From positions 33,576 through 97,575 of the forward strand of contig DDUL01000030.1 of NCBI GenBank assembly GCA_002344785.1: a stretch of DNA of 64,000 nucleotides, written 5' to 3'. Each line of letters starts with the position of its first letter. The stretch's first letter is position 1. Position numbers and translations under genes: made by a program. The notes under the pieces are model-generated. The model worked only from the letters and a program-made list of their open reading frames with translations, did no database searches and was not told the DNA's origin. This document shows, one piece after another, positions 49,837 through 58,670 of this stretch. The stretch comes from Bdellovibrionaceae bacterium UBA2339 (GTDB lineage: Bacteria > Bdellovibrionota > Bdellovibrionia > Bdellovibrionales > JAMPXM01).

Positions 49837-50897
49837 GTTTGGAAGCTGAAAAATCAAATTCAAAGCCTTCGGCAAAATCTCGGGTGGATGTGCAGCGCAC
49901 ACCGGTTCTGAACGCTGAAGTGGCCAGTGCCGGCGAGCGCACTTGGGAAAATCAGCTGCGACCGCATCGCTTTGACGAGTTTCCCGGCCAGCATCGCGTG
50001 AAAGAGAAATTACTTTTGTTCGTGCAAGCGGCGCTCAAGCGCGGCGAGCCTTTGGATCACGTGCTTCTCAGTGGCCCGCCGGGACTCGGCAAAACGACTT
50101 TGGCGCACATCATCGCCGAAGCTATGGGAGTTGAGTGCAAAACCACATCAGGCCCTGCGCTGGATCGTAAAGGCGAGCTGGCCGCGATCCTCACCGGACT
50201 TCGTCCAGGTAGTGTGTTGTTCATCGACGAGATTCATCGACTGAATCGCTCCATTGAAGAGTATTTGTATTCGGCCATGGAGGACTTCTACATCGACATC
50301 GTCAGCGGCGAAGGCCTAGGTGCTCGATCGATGAAGTTTCAGCTCGCACCTTTCACGCTGATTGGCGCGACGACGCGAGCGGGTCTGGTCAACGGACCGC
50401 TTCGCGATCGCTTTGGAATCGTTGAACGCCTGCAGTTTTATCAGAAGCAAGATCTTGTGGAAATTTTGCTTCGGTCCGGAAGAATTTTGGGATTGCAGAT
50501 GACTCCCGAAGGCGCGTTTGAAATTGCGCGACGCTGTCGAGGCACGCCTCGGATCGCCAATCGACTCTTGAAGCGGGTTCGGGATTTTGCAGAGGTTCGA
50601 GGTCGCGGCGTGATTGATGAAGCCGCGGCGAAAGCGGCCTTGGATTTGTTGGAGGTCGATGAGCTGGGCCTGGACGATATGGATCGGCGCCTGCTCAGCA
50701 TGATCTGCGATAAATTCGCGGGCGGCCCCGTGGGCATCGAGACGCTGTCTTCGGCCCTCGCCGAAGAAGTGGATACGCTTGAAGAGGTCTACGAGCCCTT
50801 CTTGTTGCAAGAAGGACTGCTGCAAAAGACGCCGCGCGGTCGCGTGATTACGGAGTCGGCACGCGCGCATATCGAAAAGCTGCAGCTCGACGTCTAG
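49833..50897 (+). CDS. ruvB: Holliday junction branch migration ATPase RuvB
   Basis: A 354-residue AAA+ motor. After a ~40-residue leader: LRPHRFDEFPGQHRVKEKL, Walker A SGPPGLGKTTLAH, Walker B VLFIDEIHRLNRSIEEYLYSAMEDF, GATTRAGLVNGPLRDRFG (sensor and arginine finger), and a C-terminal winged helix (GGPVGIETLSSALAEEVDTLEEVYEPFLLQEGLLQKTPRGR). Start overlaps ruvA by ATGA. The leader is about 15-20 residues longer than in E. coli RuvB. Confidence 0.97.
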   Translation: MSLEAEKSNSKPSAKSRVDVQRTPVLNAEVASAGERTWENQLRPHRFDEFPGQHRVKEKLLLFVQAALKRGEPLDHVLLSGPPGLGKTTLAHIIAEAMGVECKTTSGPALDRKGELAAILTGLRPGSVLFIDEIHRLNRSIEEYLYSAMEDFYIDIVSGEGLGARSMKFQLAPFTLIGATTRAGLVNGPLRDRFGIVERLQFYQKQDLVEILLRSGRILGLQMTPEGAFEIARRCRGTPRIANRLLKRVRDFAEVRGRGVIDEAAAKAALDLLEVDELGLDDMDRRLLSMICDKFAGGPVGIETLSSALAEEVDTLEEVYEPFLLQEGLLQKTPRGRVITESARAHIEKLQLDV

Positions 50898-50898
50898 T

Positions 50899-51615
50899 AT
50901 GTTGCGCCTTCGCACGCCCAACTTTGAATACGCGACGGAAGTTTCGCGCGTGGAGTTGGGCGGGCTCACCTTGGAAGTCGAGCATCTGGCGGATATCGAT
51001 CGAACGATTGATGAGTTGTTCGAGCACTATTTAGCTCAAGGCAAAACTGAACTCTTTGAAGAGATGTGCCCCTACTTCGGCATCATCTGGCCCGCCGCGC
51101 GTGTGCTGGCGCATGTGGTGGCGGAGCGGGAGTCTGAGTGGCGCCACGAACTCGGCGGAAATCCGCGCGTGCTGGAAATCGGTTGCGGACTGGCGCTGCC
51201 GTCTTTGGTGTTGGCGGCGCGCGGATGGTCGGTGACCGCCCGCGATTTGCATCCGGACGTGGAGTACTTTTTGCGACAAAACCTCAAGCGTGTTGGGGCA
51301 AGCGTCGGATCGGTCAGTCTCGAGTTTGAGCGCGCCAGTTGGCAGCAGCCTCCGCAAGCTGAAACTTGGAATCTGATTCTTGCGAGTGATGTGCTGTACG
51401 ACAAGACTCAGCCCGCGAGTCTCGCGCAGTACTTGGCGTTGCAGCTTGCGAGTGGAACGCCTGACGCAAGCTTGGCGGCTCGGCCTCGCGCGCTCATTTG
51501 CGATCCGGGGCGAGGCTACTTGGATGAGTTCATGTCGCGGGCCCGCGATCTTAATTTGAGTGTTTCGAGTGAAGCGCTGTTCGGGTGCCGACTGTTGGAG
51601 CTCAAGCAAAACTGA
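50899..51615 (+). CDS. SAM-dependent methyltransferase (Methyltransf_16 type)
   Basis: A 238-residue class I methyltransferase starting one base after the ruvB stop. Motif I is VLEIGCGLALPSLVLAARGWSVTARDLHPD, followed by NLILASDVLYD (the D-V-L-Y-D motif of METTL-type protein lysine methyltransferases and ETFB-KMT relatives) and RALICDPGRGYLDEFM. The FGIIWPAARVLAHVV segment before motif I (the '...WPa...la...' signature) is also typical of that group. The substrate is probably a protein but is not determined. It converges with the next gene with only 2 bases between stops. Confidence 0.82.
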   Translation: MLRLRTPNFEYATEVSRVELGGLTLEVEHLADIDRTIDELFEHYLAQGKTELFEEMCPYFGIIWPAARVLAHVVAERESEWRHELGGNPRVLEIGCGLALPSLVLAARGWSVTARDLHPDVEYFLRQNLKRVGASVGSVSLEFERASWQQPPQAETWNLILASDVLYDKTQPASLAQYLALQLASGTPDASLAARPRALICDPGRGYLDEFMSRARDLNLSVSSEALFGCRLLELKQN

Positions 51616-51617
51616 GC

Positions 51618-53285
51618 TTAGGGTTGAGCGAAGACGCCATCGGACTGAAGAGCTTCATTGACGCTCTCCGCGACGGCCCGATAGCCGATTTCGTTGAGGT
51701 GATCGTCATAGGGGCCGAACTCATCGGTGAAAACGAGTTCGTGGGAGCCCTCGCCAATATCTTTTTTGAGATAGGGAAGTGGATCGATGCTGCGCACGCC
51801 CTCGCGTTCGGCGACTTGGCGAATGAGCGAATTGGTCTTCAGCTCCTTGGGAAAATCGGCGCGAATCGGGTGATAAAGCTGCAAGTAAGGTCGGCCCCCC
51901 GCCTTACGGACCAAGTGAATCATACGAGTCAATCCATCGACGACACTCGTTGAAACCCAGTCTTGATCGAAGTGAAGTGTGCGCGCGAATGCGGGTGCGA
52001 CTTCGCGCAGGCGCGATTCGATGTGCTCGGCGGACTCGTTCAAATGGCCCTCGGCGACGATTTCGCGGAAGAGTTGGGCAGCACCCATCGAGGCGGAATA
52101 GGGATTGGCCTCGATCAGTCGTAGCTGTCGCTTTCGGTAATTGATCCATCGGTCCGGCGTGCGCGTGAGGTAGTGCACGGGCAGTTCAAATCGGGGATCG
52201 GGCGTGAGCGGACCTGAATTGAGTAAGGTGGTCGAGTGCACGTCGTCGACAATGCGTCGAAACTGTTCTTGGACGGCTGTGCGATCAAGGCCGGCGGGCA
52301 CTTTGCGATCGATGAGCCAAGACATCAGATCGCCGTCACGAAACGGATGCGTGGCGAATTCAAAGGCCCATCTCTGCCAATACAAAAAACTCGGCACGTT
52401 TCCGAGCTCGGCGGATTTTCTTCGTGCAAACTCAAGAAGGGCCTTGGCCATGAGAGGCGATGGCGAGCGCGGTGGAGGAGGGTTCAAGAGGTGAAGTTGG
52501 ATCAGATCCGTGAGCTCGTGCAAAGCTTCGGGCGCGCGTGCGATGCGATAGAAAATGTAAGACGATGCGATTAACGGATGTCCGGGATCGCGCTGAAGGG
52601 CCAAGCTGAGGTCGTTTTCGATTTCTTGATTGAGAACTGTACCGAAGCGAAGTGGATTGGTTGGTCCCACTTCGATGAGCCCGGCCCACGCGAGGGCGCG
52701 CTCGCGTTGCCCGAGATCTGTTCCGAAGGGTGGGTCGTACTCGTGACGCCCGATTGCTGAATCGACACCCACGCCGCTGACGAGCAAGGAGAGAAAATTC
52801 AGCGAGCGAAAAGTCTGTCGAGGATCCCAGAGGCTTGCGTCAGCCTGCTGGTGAAGGCCGATGGGATTATAAAAGTTCGGATCACCGGCCCAGATGAGCA
52901 CGACTTGCGGCGTGTATCGGTCAAGCCAGGCGGGAAGTTCGCGTAGAATCTGTGCCGTATTCCAGCCGCCAAAGCCCATGTTCACGACTTGCACGCTTTG
53001 ATTTTGCGCGCGAAGTCGCTCTTCGAGTTGAGCAGGGAAAGATTTCGCCGCCGGAGCGCCAAGTCCCATGGTGTGGCTATGGCCAATGGCCAAAATTCGC
53101 CAACGTGCCGCCGTGTTGATCTCGACTTGACCGTGCACGCGACCCTTTTGTCCCGACCAGCGAACAAAAACTTCTAAGCTGAGGAGCACCACAAAGATGC
53201 CAAGCGCAAGGGCTACGAGTGGGCCCCAAAATTGACGAGGTCCAGAGCTGCCGGCGGACTTTTGAGAGCGCGAATCTGGGTTCAT
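51618..53285 (-). CDS. Membrane-anchored SGNH-fold hydrolase/acetyltransferase-like protein
   Basis: A 555-residue protein from ATG 53285. Residues ~20-42 (FWGPLVALALGIFVVLLSLEVFV) form a signal anchor. An SGNH block I variant follows: ILAIGHSHTMGLGAPAAKSFPAQL, with Ser in G-H-S rather than G-D-S; VVNMGFGGWNTAQI is block II (conserved Gly); VVLIWAGDPNFYNP resembles block III (G-x-N-x). The C-terminal FTDEFGPYDDHLNEIGYRAVAE carries the catalytic Asp-x-His of block V. About 300 residues of helical sequence separate the halves. Such proteins hydrolyse or transfer acyl groups on envelope glycans. Substrate unknown. Confidence 0.75.
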   Translation of the reverse strand: MNPDSRSQKSAGSSGPRQFWGPLVALALGIFVVLLSLEVFVRWSGQKGRVHGQVEINTAARWRILAIGHSHTMGLGAPAAKSFPAQLEERLRAQNQSVQVVNMGFGGWNTAQILRELPAWLDRYTPQVVLIWAGDPNFYNPIGLHQQADASLWDPRQTFRSLNFLSLLVSGVGVDSAIGRHEYDPPFGTDLGQRERALAWAGLIEVGPTNPLRFGTVLNQEIENDLSLALQRDPGHPLIASSYIFYRIARAPEALHELTDLIQLHLLNPPPPRSPSPLMAKALLEFARRKSAELGNVPSFLYWQRWAFEFATHPFRDGDLMSWLIDRKVPAGLDRTAVQEQFRRIVDDVHSTTLLNSGPLTPDPRFELPVHYLTRTPDRWINYRKRQLRLIEANPYSASMGAAQLFREIVAEGHLNESAEHIESRLREVAPAFARTLHFDQDWVSTSVVDGLTRMIHLVRKAGGRPYLQLYHPIRADFPKELKTNSLIRQVAEREGVRSIDPLPYLKKDIGEGSHELVFTDEFGPYDDHLNEIGYRAVAESVNEALQSDGVFAQP

Positions 53286-53855
53286 CGACAGCAATCAGTT
53301 TGAGGTGATGACGAGCTTTGGTTCATGTGCGGATGCGTTTGTGTCTCTTCAATTTGTTACTCTCTTCAAGATCTTGACAGTGGGCAAATGATTTTGGGAC
53401 AGGGCTCAATTTCAATTGAACTGTCAAGTGAGCTGATCGTCGCATTAAGGGCGCTGAAAAGGCTGTCTCAATTGTCGAGAATCTGTGAAATCTTTGAAGG
53501 CGGGGATAAAGGTCGCGTTCGGAATTCTGTATGGAGATTCGCCCTGATGACGCCTCAGTTTGCCTAGGCAAAGCGATTCGAAACGAGACGCTGGAACTCG
53601 TGAAATCAAGTCGATTTTCGCAAAATAAGACTATGTCACGATGGTAAGGTCTGGCAGGCTTTCAGTTGGTCCCAATTCAACAGCCAGATTTGATTGTGTG
53701 GCGCGGCTACTGAACGCTCATGAATGAGAGCGTGCCGAATGCTTCACATTCTTCAATCGAATGAGGCTGAGCGGGTACCGGCAACGATTTGGTCAGTGAG
53801 TCCCACGGGCGCGCTGACTTCGGCGAGTAGATCTATTGTGAGGAGGTTCGACGTG
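53286..53855. other. Longest intergenic region (570 bases)
   Basis: Between two divergent genes. A frame 53325-53567 (80 residues) exists but has no ribosome site and an odd Cys-rich start, so I do not call it. No tRNA-like or terminator-like structure seen. It presumably carries the promoters of both neighbours; a ribosome site AGGAGG at 53841-53846 belongs to the downstream gene. Confidence 0.5.
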
Positions 53856-56558
53856 ATGAAGCTGAAGCAACGAAGTGCGTGGGTCAGATTCCTAGGAGTC
53901 ACTCTAGCCGTGCAGTTATCAATGCCGATGTCGGCACCCCTATCCTGGGCGTCAGAGCCGGCTTCTGAGCCGGCCAAGCCGCGTGACTTTCCGTTAACGG
54001 CGCGAATTGCCGAGCGACAAAAGCCTACGGATGCGTTGAAGGAGCTCGCTGAGTTGCAAAGCCTCATGCAGTATTTCCGTCGCGACAAGACCGCACTGAC
54101 GGAAGCAGGTCGTGATCCGTGGACGAATTCGGCGCGACTCAAAGAGCTCGCGCAGCACGTTCCAGCTGGTATGGAGCGCTGTTTGGCGGATGAAGATCAG
54201 TTTGTCGAAATTCATCAGCAGCTTTTGGTTCAGCTTCGTGCCTTTCTTGAAGGACAGAAGGTGAACCTTGCCGATCGAGTCACAAAGTCGGATCGATATT
54301 TTGATTTGTCGAGCCTGAAGTCATCATCTCCTTCGCTGACACGCGATGGTATTGAAGAGTATCGCTGGGCTGAGTTGGGAAAAATTAAGTCGTCGACTTC
54401 GCAGTCGAGGTTTCTGGCGGGCCTCAAGCAGTATCGAGATCAATTCAAAACGGTTGAGTTTGTCGATTTGCAGGCCGTGGCTGTTGTTGCCGATGCGTTT
54501 AGCCGCTCGCCCAAAACGCATGACTTTACAAAAGCCGTCTTGGAAGTGCGATACGATTTGCGCGGGACAGAGAAGTCCGGCGCTCGCCGACAAGATCGTG
54601 GCCTGCTCACTTTGGGAGTTGAGCGCGACTCCAAGACTCAGCAGTGGATGCTTTCAAGTCTCGGTGCTGCGGATTTTGAGACACTCAAGAGTCGCCGCGC
54701 GCCGATGTTTGCCAACGTGACGGCAGATCGCGGCTTGGCGGGCGTGCAGGTTTACGATCGAACCGAGGCGATCCGTCGCGGCGGTTATGCGATCGCGTTG
54801 GGTGATTATGATGGTGATGAGAATTTGGATTTATTTGTGGGTCAACGCGGCCCCGCCGAGCTCTACCGGTTCAATGCAGTCACCTCGAAATTTGAACGAC
54901 AAGCCGCTTCGGGCTTGGGCGAAGACCTGACTTACGTGAAGGCCGCGGCCTTTCACGACTTCCAAAATCGAGGCCGCCAAGACCTTTTTGTCACGCGCTT
55001 CATTCGCGACGTCGGCAATCATGATCTCGTGCTCTTCCGAGCGGACTGGCAAAAGTCGGAGTCCGACGCTGCCGACAAGTTTTCGGCCTTCAAGTTTGTG
55101 CCGAACATCTTAAATCGACATTATTACTCGGACTACGCCATGCCGATGACGGTGGCGGACTTCAATCGCGATGGTTTTTTGGATTTGTATGTGGGATTCC
55201 CGGGTGAGAATGATTTCACCGTGCTGGATTCGTCCTTGGATAAGGGCAAAACCAAGCTTGCGCCATCGGGACTCTATTTCGCGACTCCGAACTTGGCTGT
55301 CAAAGACGGCAACAAGCGTCCCTACAACTTCATTGATGAATCTTTGCGACTTCGAGAAGAGCGCGTGTCGCTTTCCAAGCATGAGATCGGCAAACGAGTT
55401 CACTACTGGACGCGCGCTTATCCGCACGCCTCCTTGGCGACGGACTTCGATCTTGATGGTGATATGGACATCGCGGTGGTCGACGATCGACAGAATTTGA
55501 CGTTGATTTATCGAAACGAGCCGAAGACGCAGTTTGTGCCGGCGCAAGAGAAGATCGGCGTGGGTAATCGTGGCTACGGTATGGGTGTGGCGTCGGGTGA
55601 CTTGAACAACGACGGCAAAATTGACTTTGCGATCACCAATGTGAACTTTACGGCCGCGGAGCGATTTTTGAAATCCTGTCAGCGCAATTGGGCCATCTAT
55701 ATGGATGGCACGATGGACTCGGGCATGCGTGGCCTACGGCTGTTTGAGCAGGGCGATAAGGGCAAGTTCGCTGAGATCAGCGTGCAGGCTGGACTTGAGT
55801 GGATGGGCGAAGGCGCCGGTGGAGTTGAGTTCGTCGACTACAACAACGATGGTCGCCTGGACATCTATGTGGTGAACGGTTTGTGGTCAGGAAAAGATCG
55901 CGATCGTGATCTCGGCAGCATCTTCGCGCGCGAAGTTTCGATGTCGAAAAAGTACTTGGATCATTTGCAAGGTCGCCAGAGCATGGCGCCGTCCTACTTG
56001 GACTATCTGCGTGCTGACGCCCAGTATTCAATGGCGGGACATCAGCGCAACCGATTGTTCCGAAACGACGGTCAAGGCCGCTTCACCGAAGTGGGCTTCT
56101 TTGAAGGCGTGGACAGCATCGCCGATGGATATGTGGTGGCTTTTGCGGACTTTAAAAAACGTGGCCGTGTCGACTTGGTTTTGCGTAACGCAGACCCGGG
56201 CACGATGGCCTACACTTTCGCGCCTGTGGAAGTTTTTGAGAACTCAGGACCGGCGCCTCATCAGGGCGTGAGCTTGAAGCTTGTGGGAACGGGCCGTTCG
56301 AATCGCGATGCCGTGGGCTCGCGCGTGACGGCTGTCATCGAGCAAGATGGCAAAGAGGTCAAAGTCGTGCGGGCTCTCAATGGCAACAATGCGGCCGCGC
56401 AAAGCGAGCGAATTGTGCATATCGGATTGGGACAAGCGCAGCTTGCGAAACAAGTGCAAGTGACTTGGCCCGATGGCGCCATCGAGAACTTCGGTGATCT
56501 AAAGCCCGGCTATCACGTGCTCACGCAAGGCCCGGCGCAAAAAGTGAGTTCGCGTTGA
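53856..56558 (+). CDS. Large exported FG-GAP/VCBS repeat protein with ASPIC/UnbV C-terminal domain
   Basis: A 900-residue protein from ATG 53856, AGGAGG 9 bases upstream. Signal peptide RSAWVRFLGVTLAVQLSMPMSAPLSWA. Residues ~30-285 are a helical domain without recognised family. From ~residue 300 come calcium-binding beta-propeller repeats: DYDGDENLDLFVG, DFNRDGFLDLYVG, DFDLDGDMDIAVV, DLNNDGKIDFAIT, DYNNDGRLDIYVV. The last ~95 residues form the ASPIC/UnbV domain (GSRVTAVIEQDGKEVKVVRALNGNNAAAQSERIVHIGLG, VTWPDGAIENF). Such proteins are secreted or surface-bound and may bind glycans or partners; no enzymatic motif is visible. Single gene with no obvious operon. Confidence 0.88.
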   Translation: MKLKQRSAWVRFLGVTLAVQLSMPMSAPLSWASEPASEPAKPRDFPLTARIAERQKPTDALKELAELQSLMQYFRRDKTALTEAGRDPWTNSARLKELAQHVPAGMERCLADEDQFVEIHQQLLVQLRAFLEGQKVNLADRVTKSDRYFDLSSLKSSSPSLTRDGIEEYRWAELGKIKSSTSQSRFLAGLKQYRDQFKTVEFVDLQAVAVVADAFSRSPKTHDFTKAVLEVRYDLRGTEKSGARRQDRGLLTLGVERDSKTQQWMLSSLGAADFETLKSRRAPMFANVTADRGLAGVQVYDRTEAIRRGGYAIALGDYDGDENLDLFVGQRGPAELYRFNAVTSKFERQAASGLGEDLTYVKAAAFHDFQNRGRQDLFVTRFIRDVGNHDLVLFRADWQKSESDAADKFSAFKFVPNILNRHYYSDYAMPMTVADFNRDGFLDLYVGFPGENDFTVLDSSLDKGKTKLAPSGLYFATPNLAVKDGNKRPYNFIDESLRLREERVSLSKHEIGKRVHYWTRAYPHASLATDFDLDGDMDIAVVDDRQNLTLIYRNEPKTQFVPAQEKIGVGNRGYGMGVASGDLNNDGKIDFAITNVNFTAAERFLKSCQRNWAIYMDGTMDSGMRGLRLFEQGDKGKFAEISVQAGLEWMGEGAGGVEFVDYNNDGRLDIYVVNGLWSGKDRDRDLGSIFAREVSMSKKYLDHLQGRQSMAPSYLDYLRADAQYSMAGHQRNRLFRNDGQGRFTEVGFFEGVDSIADGYVVAFADFKKRGRVDLVLRNADPGTMAYTFAPVEVFENSGPAPHQGVSLKLVGTGRSNRDAVGSRVTAVIEQDGKEVKVVRALNGNNAAAQSERIVHIGLGQAQLAKQVQVTWPDGAIENFGDLKPGYHVLTQGPAQKVSSR

Positions 56559-56681
56559 GATTGAGGCGCAAGTTTGCGCCGATTCATTGCGGGGCGAGAA
56601 TCGCGTAATTGGCTTTGAGCCGAAACGCGATCAGCCCCTTGCGATCGCCAAGCGATTTCCATTCATTGAAATCGATGAGAA

Positions 56682-56705
56682 CCGGAACCCCCAACGGGGT
56701 TCCGG
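56682..56705. terminator. Perfect 10-bp hairpin at the end of the small lipoprotein gene
   Basis: CCGGAACCCC (56682-56691), loop CAAC, GGGGTTCCGG (56696-56705), immediately after the stop codon of the leftward gene at 56706. The minus strand continues TTCTCATC, a poor T run, so termination efficiency is uncertain; it may also serve as a barrier for the convergent gene ending at 56558. Confidence 0.55.
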
Positions 56706-57128
56706 CTACCTCGGGTCATTGCAGTTGTACTCAGTCTTTGTGAAAAAGGCGCGCTCGCCCGAAGCATTCTGCATGGAACACTTCTTATAGTAAAAAACCG
56801 CGTCATTCGCGGGTCGAATAGCTTGTGGCTTTCCCACATAGAAAGTGTCGGTGACACCGTAGGCGGCGGGATGTGCTTGGCCGCTCACTTCGGGATCTGT
56901 CGACCATCGCACGCCTTCCTTTTCATCGCGAGAAGCACAGGCGCTCATAAATCCGAAGCCGAGTAAAAGCAGAACCAAGAGCCGACGGCGATTCGGGTCG
57001 GACTTTGATGTCGACGGGCGGCTGGAGGCCGTTGGCCTCGCGAATAATCCAATCGTGAAGCTAAAAGACCACACTCTGTGGCTGAATCCTGACCATCGCC
57101 AAGCCTCAGGCTGAGCCGGTCGGTGCAT
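56706..57128 (-). CDS. Small lipoprotein, function unknown
   Basis: The C-terminal part is a clear lipoprotein: RRRLLVLLLLGFGFMSACAS with lipobox MSAC, followed by ~77 mature residues ending FYYKKCSMQNASGERAFFTKTEYNCND, with two cysteines likely paired. The start is unsure: ATG 57128 leaves an overlong leader before the hydrophobic core; an in-frame GTG (VWSFSF...) nearer the core is possible. Convergent with the UnbV-type gene and divergent from lpxC. No family recognised. Confidence 0.55.
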   Translation of the reverse strand: MHRPAQPEAWRWSGFSHRVWSFSFTIGLFARPTASSRPSTSKSDPNRRRLLVLLLLGFGFMSACASRDEKEGVRWSTDPEVSGQAHPAAYGVTDTFYVGKPQAIRPANDAVFYYKKCSMQNASGERAFFTKTEYNCNDPR

Positions 57129-57396
57129 GGACTTCGGCCAAATGAATTGCACCAGTAGGTCGCGTGAGCGGATTGGCGAAGGTTTGAAGCTCGGCATCCC
57201 CTTCATTGTCGGCGGATGCCCGGAGAATTCCAATCGAACCAAGGTCGAGTGTCGAACTGATCATGAAGGTGTGGGAATGATTGTGTGGGGCGCGGCCCAC
57301 AGTGGACGTGGCTTGTGAGCCACAGCTTGAAAGGGCTGAGCTCGCCGTGGAGGCTTTTCTAGACAGTGCGCACTCGCCTCATTAAGACTGAAGTCT

Positions 57397-58281
57397 ATGT
57401 ATCTTCAGCGCACCATTCGCCAAAGAGTCGCCGTGGACGGGATCGGCCTACACACGGGCGAGCCTGCGCGAATTGTGTTTCGGCCCGCACCTCCTGACAC
57501 CGGCATCTATGTGTTGCGAGGTGATTTGCCCGGAACGCCTTCGATTCGAGTTCACGCTGAAAATGTGAGCGCGACTTCGCTGGCGACGACGCTTTCCAGT
57601 TCGGCATTTTCCGTGTCGACCGTCGAACATTGCTTGTCAGCGCTTGCGGCATATCGAATCGACAATCTCTATATTGAACTGGATGGTCCCGAGATTCCGA
57701 TCGGCGATGGCTCGGCAAAGACGTTCTTGGACGCCTTGTTGTCTGTGGGCTTTGTCGAACAAGAAGAGCCGCGGCGCTATTTGTACGTCACTGAGCCGGT
57801 GTTCTATGGCGAAGGCGAAAAGCACGCCTACGTGGTTCCATATTCCGGCTTGCGAGTGACATGCGTGATCGAGTTCGCTCACGGCGCCATCGGCAAGCAA
57901 CGCATCGACGTCGATATCAATGAGACCAGCTTTGCTCGCGAAATCGCGGGCGCGCGCACCTTTGGGTTTTTGAAAGATGTGGAGGCGATGCGATCGCGAG
58001 GCTTGGCTCGCGGTGGGAGTTTAGATAACGCCATTGTCCTAGATGACCAGGGCGTGATGAATCCCGGTGGTCTTCGCTTTGCCGATGAGTTTGTTCGCCA
58101 CAAGGTTTTGGACGCCTTGGGTGACTTGGTCACGCTCGGGCGCCCGCTTTTAGGGCATGTGGTGCTACATAAAGCGGGTCACGACGTGATGAACAAGTTG
58201 GCGCGAAAGCTCCTGCAGTCCACAGATCGATGGCGCGAAATGCAGCTCGGTGGCGAATATGCCTGGGCTGGAAAATACTGA
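57397..58281 (+). CDS. lpxC: UDP-3-O-acyl-N-acetylglucosamine deacetylase
   Basis: Zinc enzyme catalysing the committed step of lipid A synthesis; its presence shows a lipopolysaccharide outer membrane. 294 residues, close to the ~300 norm. Zinc ligands His78 (VSTVEHCLSAL), His235 and Asp239 (VRHKVLDALGDL), and catalytic His262 (KAGHDVMNKL) are all in place, as are GIGLHTGEP and the GARTFGFLKDVE signature. No FtsH-degradation-type long C-tail is evident. ATG 57397 is not preceded by a clear ribosome site. A half-copy (AGTGTCGA, 57248-57255) of the recurring palindrome lies upstream but lacks its partner arm. Confidence 0.96.
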   Translation: MYLQRTIRQRVAVDGIGLHTGEPARIVFRPAPPDTGIYVLRGDLPGTPSIRVHAENVSATSLATTLSSSAFSVSTVEHCLSALAAYRIDNLYIELDGPEIPIGDGSAKTFLDALLSVGFVEQEEPRRYLYVTEPVFYGEGEKHAYVVPYSGLRVTCVIEFAHGAIGKQRIDVDINETSFAREIAGARTFGFLKDVEAMRSRGLARGGSLDNAIVLDDQGVMNPGGLRFADEFVRHKVLDALGDLVTLGRPLLGHVVLHKAGHDVMNKLARKLLQSTDRWREMQLGGEYAWAGKY

Positions 58282-58379
58282 AATTGGTCGGTGGCCTGAA
58301 TCGGCGAATTGAATCAGAGAATTGAATTGGAGAGAAGCGTCCGTGATTTAGGCGCCTACGCAAGCTCCGCAAGCCAGAC

Positions 58380-58418
58380 CCAAAAGCCAAATCCAAAAGC
58401 CAAATCCAAAAGCCAGAT
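58380..58418. repeat. Tandem repeat, three 13-bp units
   Basis: CCAAAAGCCAAAT at 58380-58392 and 58393-58405, then CCAAAAGCCAGAT at 58406-58418. It lies 31 bases before the palindrome at 58450. Confidence 0.88.
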
Positions 58419-58449
58419 CGTTAGATCCACGCTTTGGGGCCGCGCTTAA

Positions 58450-58470
58450 AGTGTCGGCCTATTCGACACT
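58450..58470. promoter_or_regulatory. Palindromic site, copy 3 of AGTGTCGA-N5-TCGACACT
   Basis: Arms AGTGTCGG (58450-58457, one change from the other copies) and TCGACACT (58463-58470), spacer CCTAT. It lies 200 bases upstream of the alanine dehydrogenase start. With copies at 14108 and 15570 it defines a 21-bp site with fixed spacing. Confidence 0.6.
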
Positions 58471-58670
58471 CCTCGTCCGACGTCTTTTATGCACCAGCCT
58501 GTTGGGCTGCTTTGGGGACTCCAGCCTCTTTGGCAAAGTTTGGCCTCGGCCGATGACGCAAGGCTTCGCCTTGTTTGAGTTTCAGCTTTCAGCGCGGCAC
58601 TTGCCCGCACTTCAAGACTCTGCTCCAATCAGCCCGTTCAAACTCGCGACTCGCGAGAAGGGAGACTGGC

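Larger units (their letters stand above)
58282..58670. other. Intergenic region between lpxC and ald (389 bases)
   Basis: Contains a 3 x 13-bp tandem repeat (58380-58418) and the third copy of the AGTGTCGA-N5-TCGACACT palindrome (58450-58470), followed ~200 bases later by the ald start. No protein-like frame seen. Likely holds a regulated ald promoter. Confidence 0.6.

Noticed and set aside
53325..53567. 80-residue frame in the longest gap
   Set aside because: No ribosome site, unusual Cys-rich start and no family resemblance.
57248..57255. Half-site AGTGTCGA upstream of lpxC
   Set aside because: The partner arm is missing at the required distance.
57127..57318. 63-residue plus-strand frame upstream of lpxC
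   Set aside because: No ribosome site and partly antisense to the leader of the small lipoprotein gene; looks like noise.
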